From Onchocerca lupi (lineage: Eukaryota > Nematoda > Chromadorea > Rhabditida > Onchocercidae): a stretch of DNA of 64,000 bases. The notes beneath the pieces were generated by a model. That model did not search any database and was not told the origin of the DNA. It was given only the letters and a program-made list of their open reading frames with translations. A program made the position numbers and the translations under genes. Positions 11,803 through 24,961 of the stretch are shown here, piece by piece. How positions within the stretch are numbered: the first letter of the stretch is position 1; each line of letters starts with the position of its first letter. The stretch is from assembly GCA_028564675.1 (NCBI GenBank), contig JAOVVO010000049.1, positions 1 through 64,000 on the forward strand, written 5' to 3'.

Positions 11803-14800
11803 CTATACATCACAAGTGTCATGTTTACCAATAATAATGATATTATTTTCAACAATCAGTTGCCGATGCGGTTTTTTAAATGCTACTGTTACATTAGTTA
11901 CATCATTATTATACACGGTGTCGACATCATTTGCCATTGTCATAGTCATTAAAGCTGCAGCTGAATTTACTGAAGCTTCATTTATATCAGCATTACGAAT
12001 GCTGTCGGATATTTTGATTGTTAGCAAATTATGTCCACTCTGTGTTGTTGAAGCTTCACAATGTCCATCATGTTGATTGCTACTATCACTGATTCTCGTT
12101 GATTGGTTTTTAGCTGTATATTTGAATAATTTATTGGATGTCAACAGACATCCACGATGCCTTGGTGGAACTGTTTTCGTACTTGAATTACATAACAAAC
12201 GACCTATTTCATGCCGTAACTGCAAGTAAAATACTCATGGTATATATAAAACTTGTTTACGTTTGATTAGTTCCAACGATTCATCTTTAAACATGACTTA
12301 TTCTTAATTATTAATATACTTAGCAGAAGAAGAAAGCTTGAGAAGGAAACCTGAGTATTGAAGAGTAAATATACTGTCGGATTGATAGAATTATTTATGA
12401 AAAACAGAGAAGTCATAATAAAGTAGGCCCATTTTGATTCAGATATGTAAGGAAGCCACTGCCATGTTGTCCAAGTCAATAAAAAAACCAATGAAACCAC
12501 GAAAAACTAAAACTTTTATTAAAACTTGAAACCAAATTAGCATGCAAAGAATAAGAATAATGATGATCATGAAGTACTATGACAAACGCAGACAACAATA
12601 TCAAATTCAAAATGAAATAAACTAATTTGCTTACCTGTATGAAAAGTCTCAACTCTTTCTTACTAATTTGTCCACGTGTCGATCTAAAACTGTTCGATCT
12701 CAAGTTTAGATCAATATTATTTTCTAAGCGATTGTCTTCTACCTGTAAATAAATTAAAAGCATTCTCTACAAAAATCTGAATTGGAACATCAAAATTTTA
12801 AAAACGTTTCAAAATTTTCTTCCATATGTTTTGTTCTATAAGATGTTGTTTTACAGAACAAAACTTATGGAAGAAAATTTGTTAAAAATACTAAATTGAA
12901 ATTAACTAATGGGAAAAATATTTCACCAATTTCTTAGTGAATCTGGATTCAGGCATCTGCAGCAATGAAACTACTGATTATTTTTTGCTTTTTGAATTAA
13001 GAAGAAATTAAGTTTAAAGATTAACAAATTACATACCATTAGCTGATGTTTGGCTATTGCTTGGCTACTTTCTCGTACTTTATAAATAATTACTGCGTAA
13101 GAAATAATCATGATTAGTAAAGATAAACTGTTGACACCCATATCAACATATTTATACCTAAAAATGATGCATATTTGAGTTCAATTAAGTCCATTTAATC
13201 GTACGACAGTGTCTGACAGTTCCTGTTCAAAATGCATCGCTTTAATTAAGATTTCTTCTATTTTTGCTCTCTAAGTTTTAAGTTACTAACACAAGGAATG
13301 ATTTACTTGAATAAGTGATTTGTTGACTTATGTGTAGCTTTAACTTTTCTCTAACGGAAAATTATCACAGTATATCTCTTTCACTGTGGACACAAGCACT
13401 AGAACTTATTTTATAGCATATTAAAATAGAATGAGACAACGTCTACATCATTCTTCATCAATTAATAATGACTAGCGTAATTTTAAATTTCTTAGCATAG
13501 TTTGAAGGTCATAGCTAAAACGCTTAAATAAATCATTTGCTTATGCTTAGACTTTCCTCTTTCACTTTCTTCAGCTTTTCAAAGAAATAAAGAAAAAAAA
13601 CAGTTGAATTATATCGCAATACATATAACATACCAAGTTATGCCATTATGAAATTTAATCGAGAAAAATAAGCAGATTATGATATCTCAGAACAACCTCG
13701 TACCTGTCATCATTCTCAATTCAAGTAATGAAACTGTCAGAGCTTCCAGTATGCTCAAAACTCAATATCGGCAATTCATCAGAATTGAGAAATTTCAACT
13801 TTCACCAAGATAGAACGAAGATAATTCAGTAGGTTTTATAATCTTCTCTTACAAACACACAATTATCCAAGATTATTATTTCAGAACCAACTACCTCCTA
13901 TTATAGTACATAAGTTAAATCAGTTTTTTTTTACAACATTCCTGTTATACTAACAAAAAATTATATAGCGTCACCACAATGCATCTCATTGAAAACAAAA
14001 CTGTCTTATTTGAATTAACATAATACATAATGTTACGGAAATACTTGGAAATACTCACTGTTAGGATCTCAATTAAAAGATTTAATTGATTTCAATTAAG
14101 AAAAAAAGTAAACAAATAAAGTTAAGATCAGATAGAATAAAAAATCAAATATTCCGATCAAAGTTAATTTCCAAAGTCATTTACTATAAATTCTTCTGTC
14201 AATTGCAAAAGTAGCTCAAGTAATTTAAATTAAAATATCAGTATTTTATTATGAATATTTTATCCGTGCAATTCTTTCGAATTTACGAAGTAATTTTCGA
14301 GTTAGTAGCTATAGGCGCTTATTAGAAATATTTTGTTTGTTCGATTGTGAATTATTCCTTTGTCTCGCTGTTGTGTGATGATTTATTGCTGCTTTGAAGC
14401 ATAATTACAGCTTGCTGCTCTATGTTGAAGAATAGTGAAAACTTATCGTTGCTTTCTTTATCTGATTAAAATTTTGCGTCATAAGGACACCCATAACAGA
14501 GCTAATAAAACAGCCTAATCAGTCAACTGAATGAAGAAGGATGGAGGAGAAATAAAGTACAACATCAAAGCTCAAAGAATCAATTGTTGTTCAACAGCGT
14601 AGGGGCCACAATGGACAATCATAATTTGGAAATTACCGATGATGCAGTCTCTTATCGTGTTGAGCGAACCGTTGGCAAGACGATTTTCTAAATGTTAACC
14701 GCGATATCGGCGTTACCGATTTCAAAAGATCAGATTGAACTTTCAAGTCTTAAGAATCACCTACTTTTACTCGTATTTCCTAGTTTGAATTTTTATAAGT

Positions 14801-17800
14801 CGTAAGTGTGAGTCGAATAGATCACGATCCGTTCAAACGGAAATCATGTGATCAGTTTTGCAACAAAGCATATACAATAATACGCATGCATTTCTTTTCA
14901 CTTCAAATTACAAAACATGAAATAGTTTCTAACGAAATGCTATATACATATTGTTGGTTGCTCGAAGGAATTCATTAATTTCAGGATAACGAATAAAAAA
15001 AAAAAAAAAAAAAAAGAAAAAGATTCTAGAACTATGCGAACTTCGGAACTTCGATGGTTAAATTCACCCGACAATTTATGCCACCGATAGAATACGTGAG
15101 CGTGAAATGGTTCAATATATATCCGATTTTAATTCACTACGAAGCATGTAATAGAACAAAAATGAAATTATGTTCGATTTTGAAACTTGAGAAAAAAAAA
15201 AGATTTTTAAATGAAATAAAATGATTCTACCTTCTTATACTTATCTACGAACTTCTGCTAAAGAATGAATGCAAGTTTTCCTAAAACTAGGATTGTTTCT
15301 TTCGAAATAATTTTGTCTTTTTTTCTTATTTTATTTTAGAGCTATACAGTAATGTATTTTTGCTCTAAGATATTTTCTGCATTTTTGGATTTTGTCATTT
15401 CATACATCTATGTGTTTCCTATTATGGTCGGCCCAATTTCGAATTTATCAGTTGTTGCTTTCATACTTATGATTATGGAATCTTATGGAATCCGTTTTTA
15501 CTTTCAAAAAAATCCCGTGAACGTAAGAAGTCGATGAAAATGAATATATCTGCAGAAGTATGGTATGAACACAAATAGTTGCCTTTTTTCAATGATCACT
15601 CATTGATCATCGCTCCGTTTCGCAAAACATCTTTGCAACTGACACTTTTGCATCACAAAATATAATCAACATGAATATCGGATAGGCATTAAATATTTGA
15701 AGTAACGAGTATTTCCAGAAAAACATAACATTTAATCACTGTTACAGAGATTTAGTAATGCCTAAGATTTTTCTTTCCTTTCTAGATAAGGTTAATGCAC
15801 GTATGTATGCTGTTAATTCTTTTTAAATGAATACTTTGAGTTTGTAAATAACTAATGCTTTATTCTCATTCACTCTATTACATTTCCCAATACTTTTTAA
15901 TCAGTCAATTAAATATTGATTCCCTATTTAATATATGCCTTATTTTATATTTCAATTATTGTGATAATTGTTGAAGTGTGTACTTGTTATTCTTGAATTG
16001 TTTTTTATCTGTCCATCAGTCTATTCTTTCACTTTCTAAAGTTATTAAACTACTTTAAAAAATGGTATATCATGATGGCATGTCAAAATCGACAATAAAA
16101 AGTCTCACATTGTGATCACAAGTCCATTACTAACTTAACTTTGTAATCAATGATGAAAATAACATCAGACTCCTTGCTTATACGAAATGTAAATATCTCC
16201 ATACGGGAATAATTTAGCAATTATTCAAATTTGTTCCAAAAATAGTCATATTTATTTCATCTCATCATATTTATTTACATCATTTTTGATGTTTGTCGAT
16301 TAATTTATTTCTTTTTCATTTTTTCATGACTTATTTTTTAGATATTTTTCTCTGGAACAAATTGAGTATCTCAGAAAAAACGAACTTTTTAGAAGCAATT
16401 CATTTAGAAATAGAAATCTCTTATAAGTTGTTCAATTCTCCCTTTCCTTCCTCATCCTCATAATTCTTGACACATTTATATTTTATCATTATTATATGCT
16501 ATTATCACTTATTATTAACTTTAACTCTATCCGTAATACATACTTCCTGTTCTGCCATTAGTCCTTAATTTCTCTTCAACATAGGCATCATAGGAATCAG
16601 TAGATATAATCCCAATGAACAATACTTGTTAACCATAATCAAAATGTTTTTCCGAGTATTATAAATATTTCACGCATCCATTGGTCATTCACATTACCAT
16701 ATAGTATTTAATCTTTCGTCCAAGTTCTATCCAAGTTGCACGCATCTCTCACACACTACCAGCTTGCTTCACAACTTGAAACACACTAACATTGCATATG
16801 ATTTCGTTCCACTTCTAATAATAAGCAATGTCATGCAAACAATCTCGTTTTGTGATGCAATAAGAAAAGGAAATAGAAGATGGTACCATGTATCCATGGG
16901 ATCGTAGACAGTGATATAATAATCTGAATTCCATAATGTGTGACAGCATGGAAATAATGTTGGCAATGAAACGGCAAAACCTAATGCATAACCAAATAAT
17001 ATTGCAAACAATGCCTTTCGTGGTGAAAATAGCCACTTATATTGCATTGGATAAACTATGCTAACAAATCTGTAAGCTGTTTCTTTAGAAATATGCAAAT
17101 CTTTTTTTTTAAAAAAAAAAAAAAGAAAAATCAAACTTGAGAGTTTACCAAAGTATGAGAATGATAAAGTGTTTTCATGGCTGGTCATTAAATTTTTTAG
17201 AAAAGCAAACGGTCAAAGTTGAGTTTATTTTGGGATAGTTCTGTAAGTCTCACTTGAGATTGGTTCAATTAAAATATTATGTGCTTGTATAGAAAAATAT
17301 ATTAACTGAATGATTCGCAATTTATTTCTGAACGAATTTGAATTTCAAATAAATTCTCATAAATTGTTTGGTTAAAATAACAAACCTGTTACATGCCATA
17401 AGTCCCAATTGTAAAACAGCTGTATACCAAAAAAGATCGTAGAAGAATATCATAATTATATTGCGAACTGAGTGAAAATCTAGGAAGGCAGTATGAAAAG
17501 CTGTCGCAGGCACAAGGTGAATCAAACTGATTACTACCATTATTATATCACAGGTAGCCAACGATGTTATAAACCAGTAGCTGAAATTACACATTGGTTG
17601 ATTACGATAATCATTACATAAATATGTGAAAATATTCTCAGCGAAATCAAAAAGAAATAAATTATAAATGAAAATAAGTTATTAATCACCAAAAAACAAT
17701 TATTATTATTGAACAACACTTTTCATTTTTTCCAGGATTCTCTTCAAAAAAGTATATTTAAGCCAAAGGTCTTTTTGTACATATGTTTGCCAGAATAATT

Positions 17801-20800
17801 TGAACCATTGTTGATATTTTTGAGAAATTAATTCAAATCTTAAGTTACAATTTGAGAATGTGGCTTAACAAAATTTAAGCATGAAAATTTCGACTGCTTT
17901 GATCATTCATTCCTTTTTGAATCGCTCCTAACTTGAACTGTCTTGACAGAAAATTTTATCGATTTTTATTGGTGATTTTAATTGGAATTTCTTATCCATA
18001 TCTTCTTCTTATGCAGAAATGCATGATAAGAAGTTAATTAATTTATAGGAGGGATGTCATTTAAATATAAAGTGTCAGTGGATTTTCAGCAATTCCCCTT
18101 TTTCGATAATAAAGAATGAATTCCTTTCAAGAAATATAAAAGTAGTTGATAGAAGGCAGAGAGATGAGCTTTACTGGAAATGTTTCTTCATCTACTCAGA
18201 AAATTTAAACTTTTTTTTTCTCTCATTTCTTTCTCCGCAAACGATGTATTCTAACTTGTGCTTACTCATTTCAGCTAAATGAATTCTTCTTCGATGATAA
18301 TCGATGGGAAAGAAATTTCCAAATAATTGAAATACAATAGCAAAAAAGTGTGCAGTAAAGCATCGTTATTACTTTATTGTCTTTGGAAACTTATTAAAGA
18401 TATGAAATAATTGAAAAGTAAATGAACAATCTCTAATGAAGGAACTATTTTTAGACGAGAATCAAATATAGAAGCTTTTGAGATGTATTATAAATACTTT
18501 TTGCAAGTTTTACGTCGCATTTATATGAGACCAAATCAATCACATAAATATCGATTTTCGTCGCTTGATCATTTACTGACGATAGAACTATCTTTTATTT
18601 GCGGCATCATACTATTACTCACCAAATAAATCAACAAAGAACTTCCCTTTATACATTTAAGACTACACATCTCTTAAGTTAATTTAATATTGAAGTGATG
18701 GAAACGAATGAATATTGCTTTGTGGATGAGAATAAAGAAATAATAAATAAGATTACAACATCACTAGGTCATTAGCATGCTGCATGCCTGAAATCAGTCA
18801 GTTGCAGTCCAGTGCAAGTGCAATCGTGATAGGAATTTTTGTTTTGGTTCCATCATTGTTTTCAGTTAAGATCCGGCTTTCTGTTTGCTTAAACAACATC
18901 AAACGCAAAAATCCGGCTTGAACCAGTTTTTTTTTTCCGCAAAAAATACTCACAGGCAATACGCGATTTGTCACTTATTACATTATAATCTAATTGATCT
19001 ATTCCGCAGCAAAAACTTTTACTGACGTCAATGACTTTATGAAAAATTAATGCACATTCGCTTGTCAGCTGTATTGATTAAGGACAAGATGGTACATTTA
19101 TCCTGCCATTATTTCTTACTGTACATATGGAAATAATGTTAATCGACTAATGTCTAGAATGATAAGTGAGGAAGCTAATCAACAGACAGATTTTTAAGCC
19201 TTCTAAACAAAGTTGTTCACATTTGTTTACTACATCGTCTGCTTTCCCCGACTAATTAATTATTCACCGAATTCTTCCAAATGCTCATCGTCTCATCAGC
19301 TCTGGTGTTGTTCTACGCGAAAACTTTACCATTTTTCACGCAAAAGCTTCTCCACTGCTGAAAGTTCGAGGCTAGAAATGTTGGCATATCGATGCAGGAC
19401 ATGAACTAGATTGCAAAAAAATTTTTATAGATGATTTGCAGCATCTTCAGCCTTCTGTACGCTTCAGTCGACTATTTTGATATGGAAGCATTTCTTCTCA
19501 ATGTTTTGATACTTTTAGACATTTGGGATCATTTTATTCAGCAACTCAAGTCATAGCTTTTGAAATTAGCTCTTAAGAAAATGAATAATCTCTATTGCTG
19601 TTCTTACTTCATGATCGGCTCTTCTGCAACAGTCCTTTCGCTATTTTAAGAGTCTTCGGAGACAATTATTTCCAATTGGCAAAGTGTTCGCATTGTTTTG
19701 CATAGTGCAGTGCAAAAACTTGACTTGTCGCTTCATTTCCTTTTCTATTTCTCTGAGCATTTTTCATTAATTTCAAAATTCTTCGATTTCACTGGTCATA
19801 TTAGGAAATACACTTTGAGGGTTTTATTCGTTTTGCTTCCAAGAAACACATTAATCTGAAGGGTGTAAAATTAAAAACAATTTTATGAATCTCCAGATTT
19901 CTGTAAGATTGCTGAATCATTTTAAACGATGCTTCATTAACCTTATAGACTGATTTCTTCGTTCTTCGATAACAAAATATCTTTTTATAAAAACCGTTTA
20001 GAGTTCATTTGAGACTCTTAGCAGATCCTTTATCTCGGGACCTAAATTAAAAACCAGAAGATGGCTGAAATACAAAGTAATGCGATTGAGTTTGGCTCAT
20101 ATAAACATTTACTGCATACTACCTCTAAATAAATTGTTGCGTACGTCATCTTTGCTCGTCAGTGTTTCGTTAGAGTTTCATAAAGGTACTGAAGTCAAAT
20201 TCCTTCGTAAATTCGATTGAAATGGCTGTTTCTATCTCTTTAGCATGATAAGGCATATGAATGTCGTGAAGATGGATTATAAAAAATTATTGATTCAATG
20301 CAATAAATAAAGCACATATTATTTTAGAAGATAATTAGAGTATTACTTGATTTGGCACTTTATATGCGTAACAATGGTTTCGGGAACTTCTCGAATTCAA
20401 GCATTAAAAATTAAATTTTATTTTTCAAATACATGTCAAAAGCATATATCTTCACGCCTATACTCGAATATTCATGTTTGAATAAAGAAGCACAGCTATA
20501 ATTTAGGTGCAGTTCAGAGAAAATCCTATTTACCTAAAATTATTGGGAAAATATGAGGCCTTCTGGATGAGTAGACTTTGTTAATAGAATTATATAATAT
20601 GAACTGTTAATGAAATTGTTGGTATAATATACAAGAAGAAAGGATAAACGAATAGCAATATAAGTCCTTTCAGGAAACTAATTCTTACCCATGTCCGATT
20701 TGCAGTTTCTCATTAGTGTACTCCAATTAATAATGTCAGGAAAGCTTTAGTTTATTGTAAATAATTGTGAAAATTCGCTCCGAAAATTTGATCTAAAGTA

Positions 20801-22408
20801 TCATATAGTAATATAATTAAGAATTCAAGAAAATATTTTTTAAAAAATTTAAAGAATTTAGAGAAAAAAATTTCTTATGTGTGTATGCTTCAACAGAAAA
20901 ACTATGCGTTTTTCTCGGATTTCTTAATTGTTTCATTTTAAATCAAAAGATGCTTAACTGATTTTTCATGAGTACTTAATTTTTGATCACAACTCTATCC
21001 GGAAAAATTAAGAATTTGATACTTAAGGATGTGTATGTTTTATTTCAAGCATAGAAGAGAAATTTCAGAATGCAAAATTGATGCTCTTATGAAAAGATTA
21101 TTTAGCTTTTTCTCTTCCGTCTATCTCATTATGCGAAATATGTTCTTTCTTATCATTGTTTGGCATTAGAATGATGTGCCATTCAACAAATTTGCAATAG
21201 AAATTCGGGATAATTTGCGGTCAGGATAAGATAGATGCTCATCCATTCTGCTCGTTATGTCAACAGTTATGTCAATGCGTTGCATTGGATGATGATTGTA
21301 TGATTTTGGAATGTTCTTTGGAAGAAAATACATGGCTTCTTCAACATTTAATATTAAAATGAAATTTTCATCTTGAATTAATGGAAATAAATTGAGAAAG
21401 AGCCTGAAACATTTCAGGTCATTCTAGCTTGTTATCCAGGAATCTTCGAAGCAAATACCTTAATACAATAATGGATTTCACTGGAGAATCCACATTTAGT
21501 CTTGCCACACTAGATGTGACTTAAATTATTTATATGGAATGCTGCATATTTATATCCTACAAAATTAATATTAGAAACTATGTAATAAAATAATAGTAAA
21601 AGCAATGGGTTAGGAGGGATAGCAACAGCGCCAAAAAGTACCTCGTTGAACATCGCATAGAATTATTGCGTGCGATACCAATCAGAATTAGGATATTCGA
21701 AGCAAGTGCATAACTGAGCATTATCAACCATATCGTAACAACGACAATATCGTCCCGATGTCGCTCCCAAGTCCTACAAATTTTACATCTATTACTTGTC
21801 TATTATTCAGGGATTTATCGAGAGTTTACGCTCTTTTCGATATGTAAGCCTGAGCAGCTTTTCCTTGTTTGTTGTCAAATGTTTAATATTGTTGTGAAAA
21901 GTACTTAGTTTTCATAACTTTAAAAAGGGTTCATTTTTCGAAATTATGTGATAATTTGTATTAATTAATTTGACTATCAAATTCAACTACTTAATAATTT
22001 CATTTTCTCCGTTCAATATTTGTCTTTCACATTCCATAACATAAGTTCACTTTCGTGTAAATGAAGTCTAAATTCATTGAATAGTGACATTATATCTGAA
22101 GACAAATGTAATATTTCCAATAGAATAACAACAACATATTCAGTCATTTCCATGTTAAATTATTCAAATGCCTTCGTTTTCATTGTTCGGTGAACAAGAA
22201 AGTATTGAGAAGAGAATAACTATCAAAAGTTCTTATCGTTGAAAAAAAAAAAACTTCACCTTCTTATATTTTTTGTTTTTTCCAGAATATGAAAAGATTA
22301 CGTTATTTCTATTGGAATAAAGTAATGCAAGTAGATTAAAACTTGCCTTTCATTGTCTGAAAATGGATTCTTGGTAGTGAAATCGGTAAATGCGGGAGAC
22401 TGTGTCAT
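11803..22408 (-). CDS. Rhodopsin-like 7TM GPCR, nematode Srx/Srsx-like
   Basis: Eight minus-strand exons give a 457-residue protein: 22408-22347, 21773-21642, 17580-17386, 17069-16887, 13157-13037, 12742-12635, 12506-12351, 12219-11803. All phases agree. Seven hydrophobic segments lie near residues 29-51, 68-90, 98-122, 143-165, 193-217, 268-287 and 292-318. The end of TM3 reads CNRFVSIVYP, so NRF replaces the usual DRY, as in nematode Srx-type receptors. TM7 carries NPTVY, the NPxxY motif. TM6 has a WTTWQWLPY core. The 138-residue C-tail is hydrophilic and rich in Thr, Asn and Ser. It would act at the plasma membrane and signal through G proteins; the ligand is unknown. Exon 1 ends in a GC donor (AAAG/GCAAGT), which is the only way I found to join it in phase to TM1. 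Introns 2 and 4 are about 4.1 and 3.7 kb, far longer than those of the neighbouring genes. The assignment to a receptor subfamily is tentative; the 7TM fold is firm. Confidence 0.88.
12812..12880. repeat. Inverted repeat / hairpin inside a GPCR intron
   Basis: Two 26-base arms (12812-12837 and 12855-12880) are reverse complements with one mismatch, separated by 17 bases. The arms contain the core TTCCAT..GTTTTGTTCT. The element lies in the intron between the TM5 exon and the ICL3 exon, about 70 bases from the latter. It could be a small RNA precursor or the remnant of a miniature inverted-repeat element. Confidence 0.8.
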
Positions 22409-22416
22409 TACACACT
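22409..22416 (-). promoter_or_regulatory. Possible spliced-leader (trans-splice) acceptor before GPCR start
   Basis: On the minus strand GAATTACAG ends 6 bases before the chosen ATG (TGTGTA then ATG). Many nematode mRNAs receive a spliced leader at such a site close to the start codon, which supports this ATG. A cis-spliced 5' UTR exon is the alternative. Confidence 0.45.
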
Positions 22417-24687
22417 GTAATTCAAACTATTACGTTATCCTGGCGTAAACGATTAAACTGAACTGAAATCCCGAGAGACAAAGTGGCAAATAAAATAAAA
22501 ACTTCAAATGTACACTGAGGGCAGGTGAAGAAAGGAAAAAGGGAGCGTATTTAAAATAAATACAAAATATGCTCACCATGTGGCACACTTATTAATAAAC
22601 TGCAATCTATTTTCATGCATTAATTTCCACTTTAAAAATCTCAAAAATTATTCAGTGAGTATGATGCGATAAGTTGATAAACAAATGAATGAATAAAAAC
22701 AGAAATAGAAATATAACCTAAAATATGCTTTCTTGTGTGCAATCGGTACTTACTGAATCTAGTTGGGAATAAGATTTATGAGTGAAAAAATTCAAGAAGG
22801 AAACAAAAAGAGTTATTATATAAGATAAAATAGAGTTCAAAAAAAACTGATCGAGGATTTCCCATATTTTGATTTTATCACTGTCGGTCATTTTGTTCCA
22901 TGCATAAAGCATTTTAAGATTTCAATTGATTGATTATTTAAAGGTGTAACTCTTTTTAAATCTTTTAATAAGATTCTAAAAGATTTGATAAAGAGTTTAC
23001 GTCAAAATTCAGTGCATTTTTCACACAATTCAGGATTATTATATAAAGTATTTACATCCAGTAATTAAATGGGTTAGGAGATTGTATTCACTTAACCAGA
23101 TGTGATTTTATTGCTCATAGTATGCATTAGAATTTTTTTTTTTTCATAAGAACTATCGAGAAGAACAGATCGATCAGAAAAAATATTAAGGATGATCCGA
23201 TACTTGAAAACATTATGTAATTAGAAAATGCAAATATTTTAAAGCTAAAGAAGTCTTTTAAATTCTTTGGCTCTTTTACTGCAAGTATTATGGGATTCAA
23301 TATATGGTTCTAAACATCATTATTAAACCATTCAATCAGAAACACCAACAAAGATTATGTGAATCTTCTGCAAGAGTGTAAGTAATTGGTCTTGCTGAAA
23401 TCTTTATTTAAGGCTTCTCTCAAATGAACAAATGGTCTATTTATTTCATTTCGAAACTTCCATTCTTTATAGACTCACCGAAAATGTATGTAATTATCAA
23501 TGGCCTCTGTATTAAGGTATGTTGCGTGAAATTACTAACTTCGCTTATAAGATTTGTAGGTGAGAATGATTATAAACTTAGAAAGTTTAGCATAAGAGTG
23601 GGGAAGATAAATGGTTGCAAAATTATATCGGATAAAAGCAACTTATTTCTAAAAGCTAAAGTAAAAATGATGACAGTTTATAGTTTTGCTGAAATAAATC
23701 GACAGTTACTCAAGAAATTTTAAAAATCAAAGAAGTTATAAAAATGTTTTTCTAAGACATTTGAAACATAGTTTTTAGTTCTAAGGTATTTTCTAAAATC
23801 GATGAAAAATAAGAAACAAGTCGATGAAGAAGTCTTAAAGGAATTTAAAATTTCGAAATGGTCTGATGTTTAAAAAAAAAAAACCAAATTAAGAGCTTAT
23901 CCATGTCTTTCTTAAGCACAATAGCATAAACGAACTTTTGCTGTGTATAGGAAAACTTCTAATCACCAAAGAAGAAAATGGAGCTTAGGGAGGATTTGCC
24001 ATTGTGACTTTATAAATAAAGTTGTGCTTATTGCAGAGATTAAAATTCAAAATGAATAATAAGACAGGTGAACGATACACTTTCTCTACGCACAGTAAAG
24101 ATCATTGCATATTATGATGTTTGCATAACAATTCTTAAGCCAATTTCGTACGTTTCAAAATTCAATTTCACAGAACGATTAAATTCAAAATAAATGAAAT
24201 AATTGAAGCAAATTTTTAATTTATGGCAGCAACGTTTTCAAAATTTCAAAAAAGTAATTGACTAAGATTGCAACTGTTTGTCGGTTGAAATAATTTATAC
24301 TTGATATTGAAGAGCAATTAGTAAACGTACTTTATGCCATAATGTTTCTTTCCTACTTGAAGATTTTATTTTGAGAAATTAGAGACAACACGGAAATACT
24401 TTTGTGACATTCTATTCGGAATGCAAGATATTGCTGAAAATTAGAGAAGAATGAAACTTTCAGCTAAATGCACAATCCAACATCTTCAAAAAAAGTGGAA
24501 TTATTGTGGCTAAAATAGCAAGTGGAGCTCAGTTAATGATGCTTAATATTCTGATTTTTCATCTTGTCCATATCAAATTGTTTATGAAGTGTGGCCAATA
24601 TGAAGTTGTCCTTTTTCTTCCTTTTTTTTTTTTTTTTTTTTTTTAACCATTATGCTTGAGTAATACTGAAAATATGGCTGAATTTGG

Positions 24688-24711
24688 ATATATATATATA
24701 TATATATATAA
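24688..24711. repeat. (AT)n microsatellite
   Basis: A run of about twelve uninterrupted AT dinucleotides follows a T-rich tract in otherwise featureless AT-rich DNA. Confidence 0.9.
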
Positions 24712-24919
24712 GTAAAAATAAATGAGCAACAGCATTCGTCAAGAGTAAACTTGGCTTGGCACTAGGCTTATTGCTTTATCTGATCAACCAGCCGTATCTA
24801 GAAATGTTGGCAAAGAACACTAAAGCTACATAATACTATCCCATCCATTTCAGTTTCATCAGTAATTGTTTTCCTGACATCTCTGCTGTTGCCAATACTT
24901 CAACCTTACTGCTATTCAG

Positions 24920-24961
24920 AAAAATGTACTCAGATATTAAAACATATCTGAGTACATTTTT
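24920..24961. repeat. Perfect 18-bp hairpin with 6-base loop
   Basis: The arms 24920-24937 and 24944-24961 are exact reverse complements (core ATGTACTCAGATAT) around the loop TAAAAC. The T run at the end of the second arm makes it resemble a foldback RNA or a terminator-like stem. No gene is adjacent. Confidence 0.85.

Noticed and set aside
23424..23723. 99-codon plus-strand open frame
   Set aside because: Composition is typical of AT-rich non-coding DNA (Ile, Lys, Phe), with no family resemblance or splice context.
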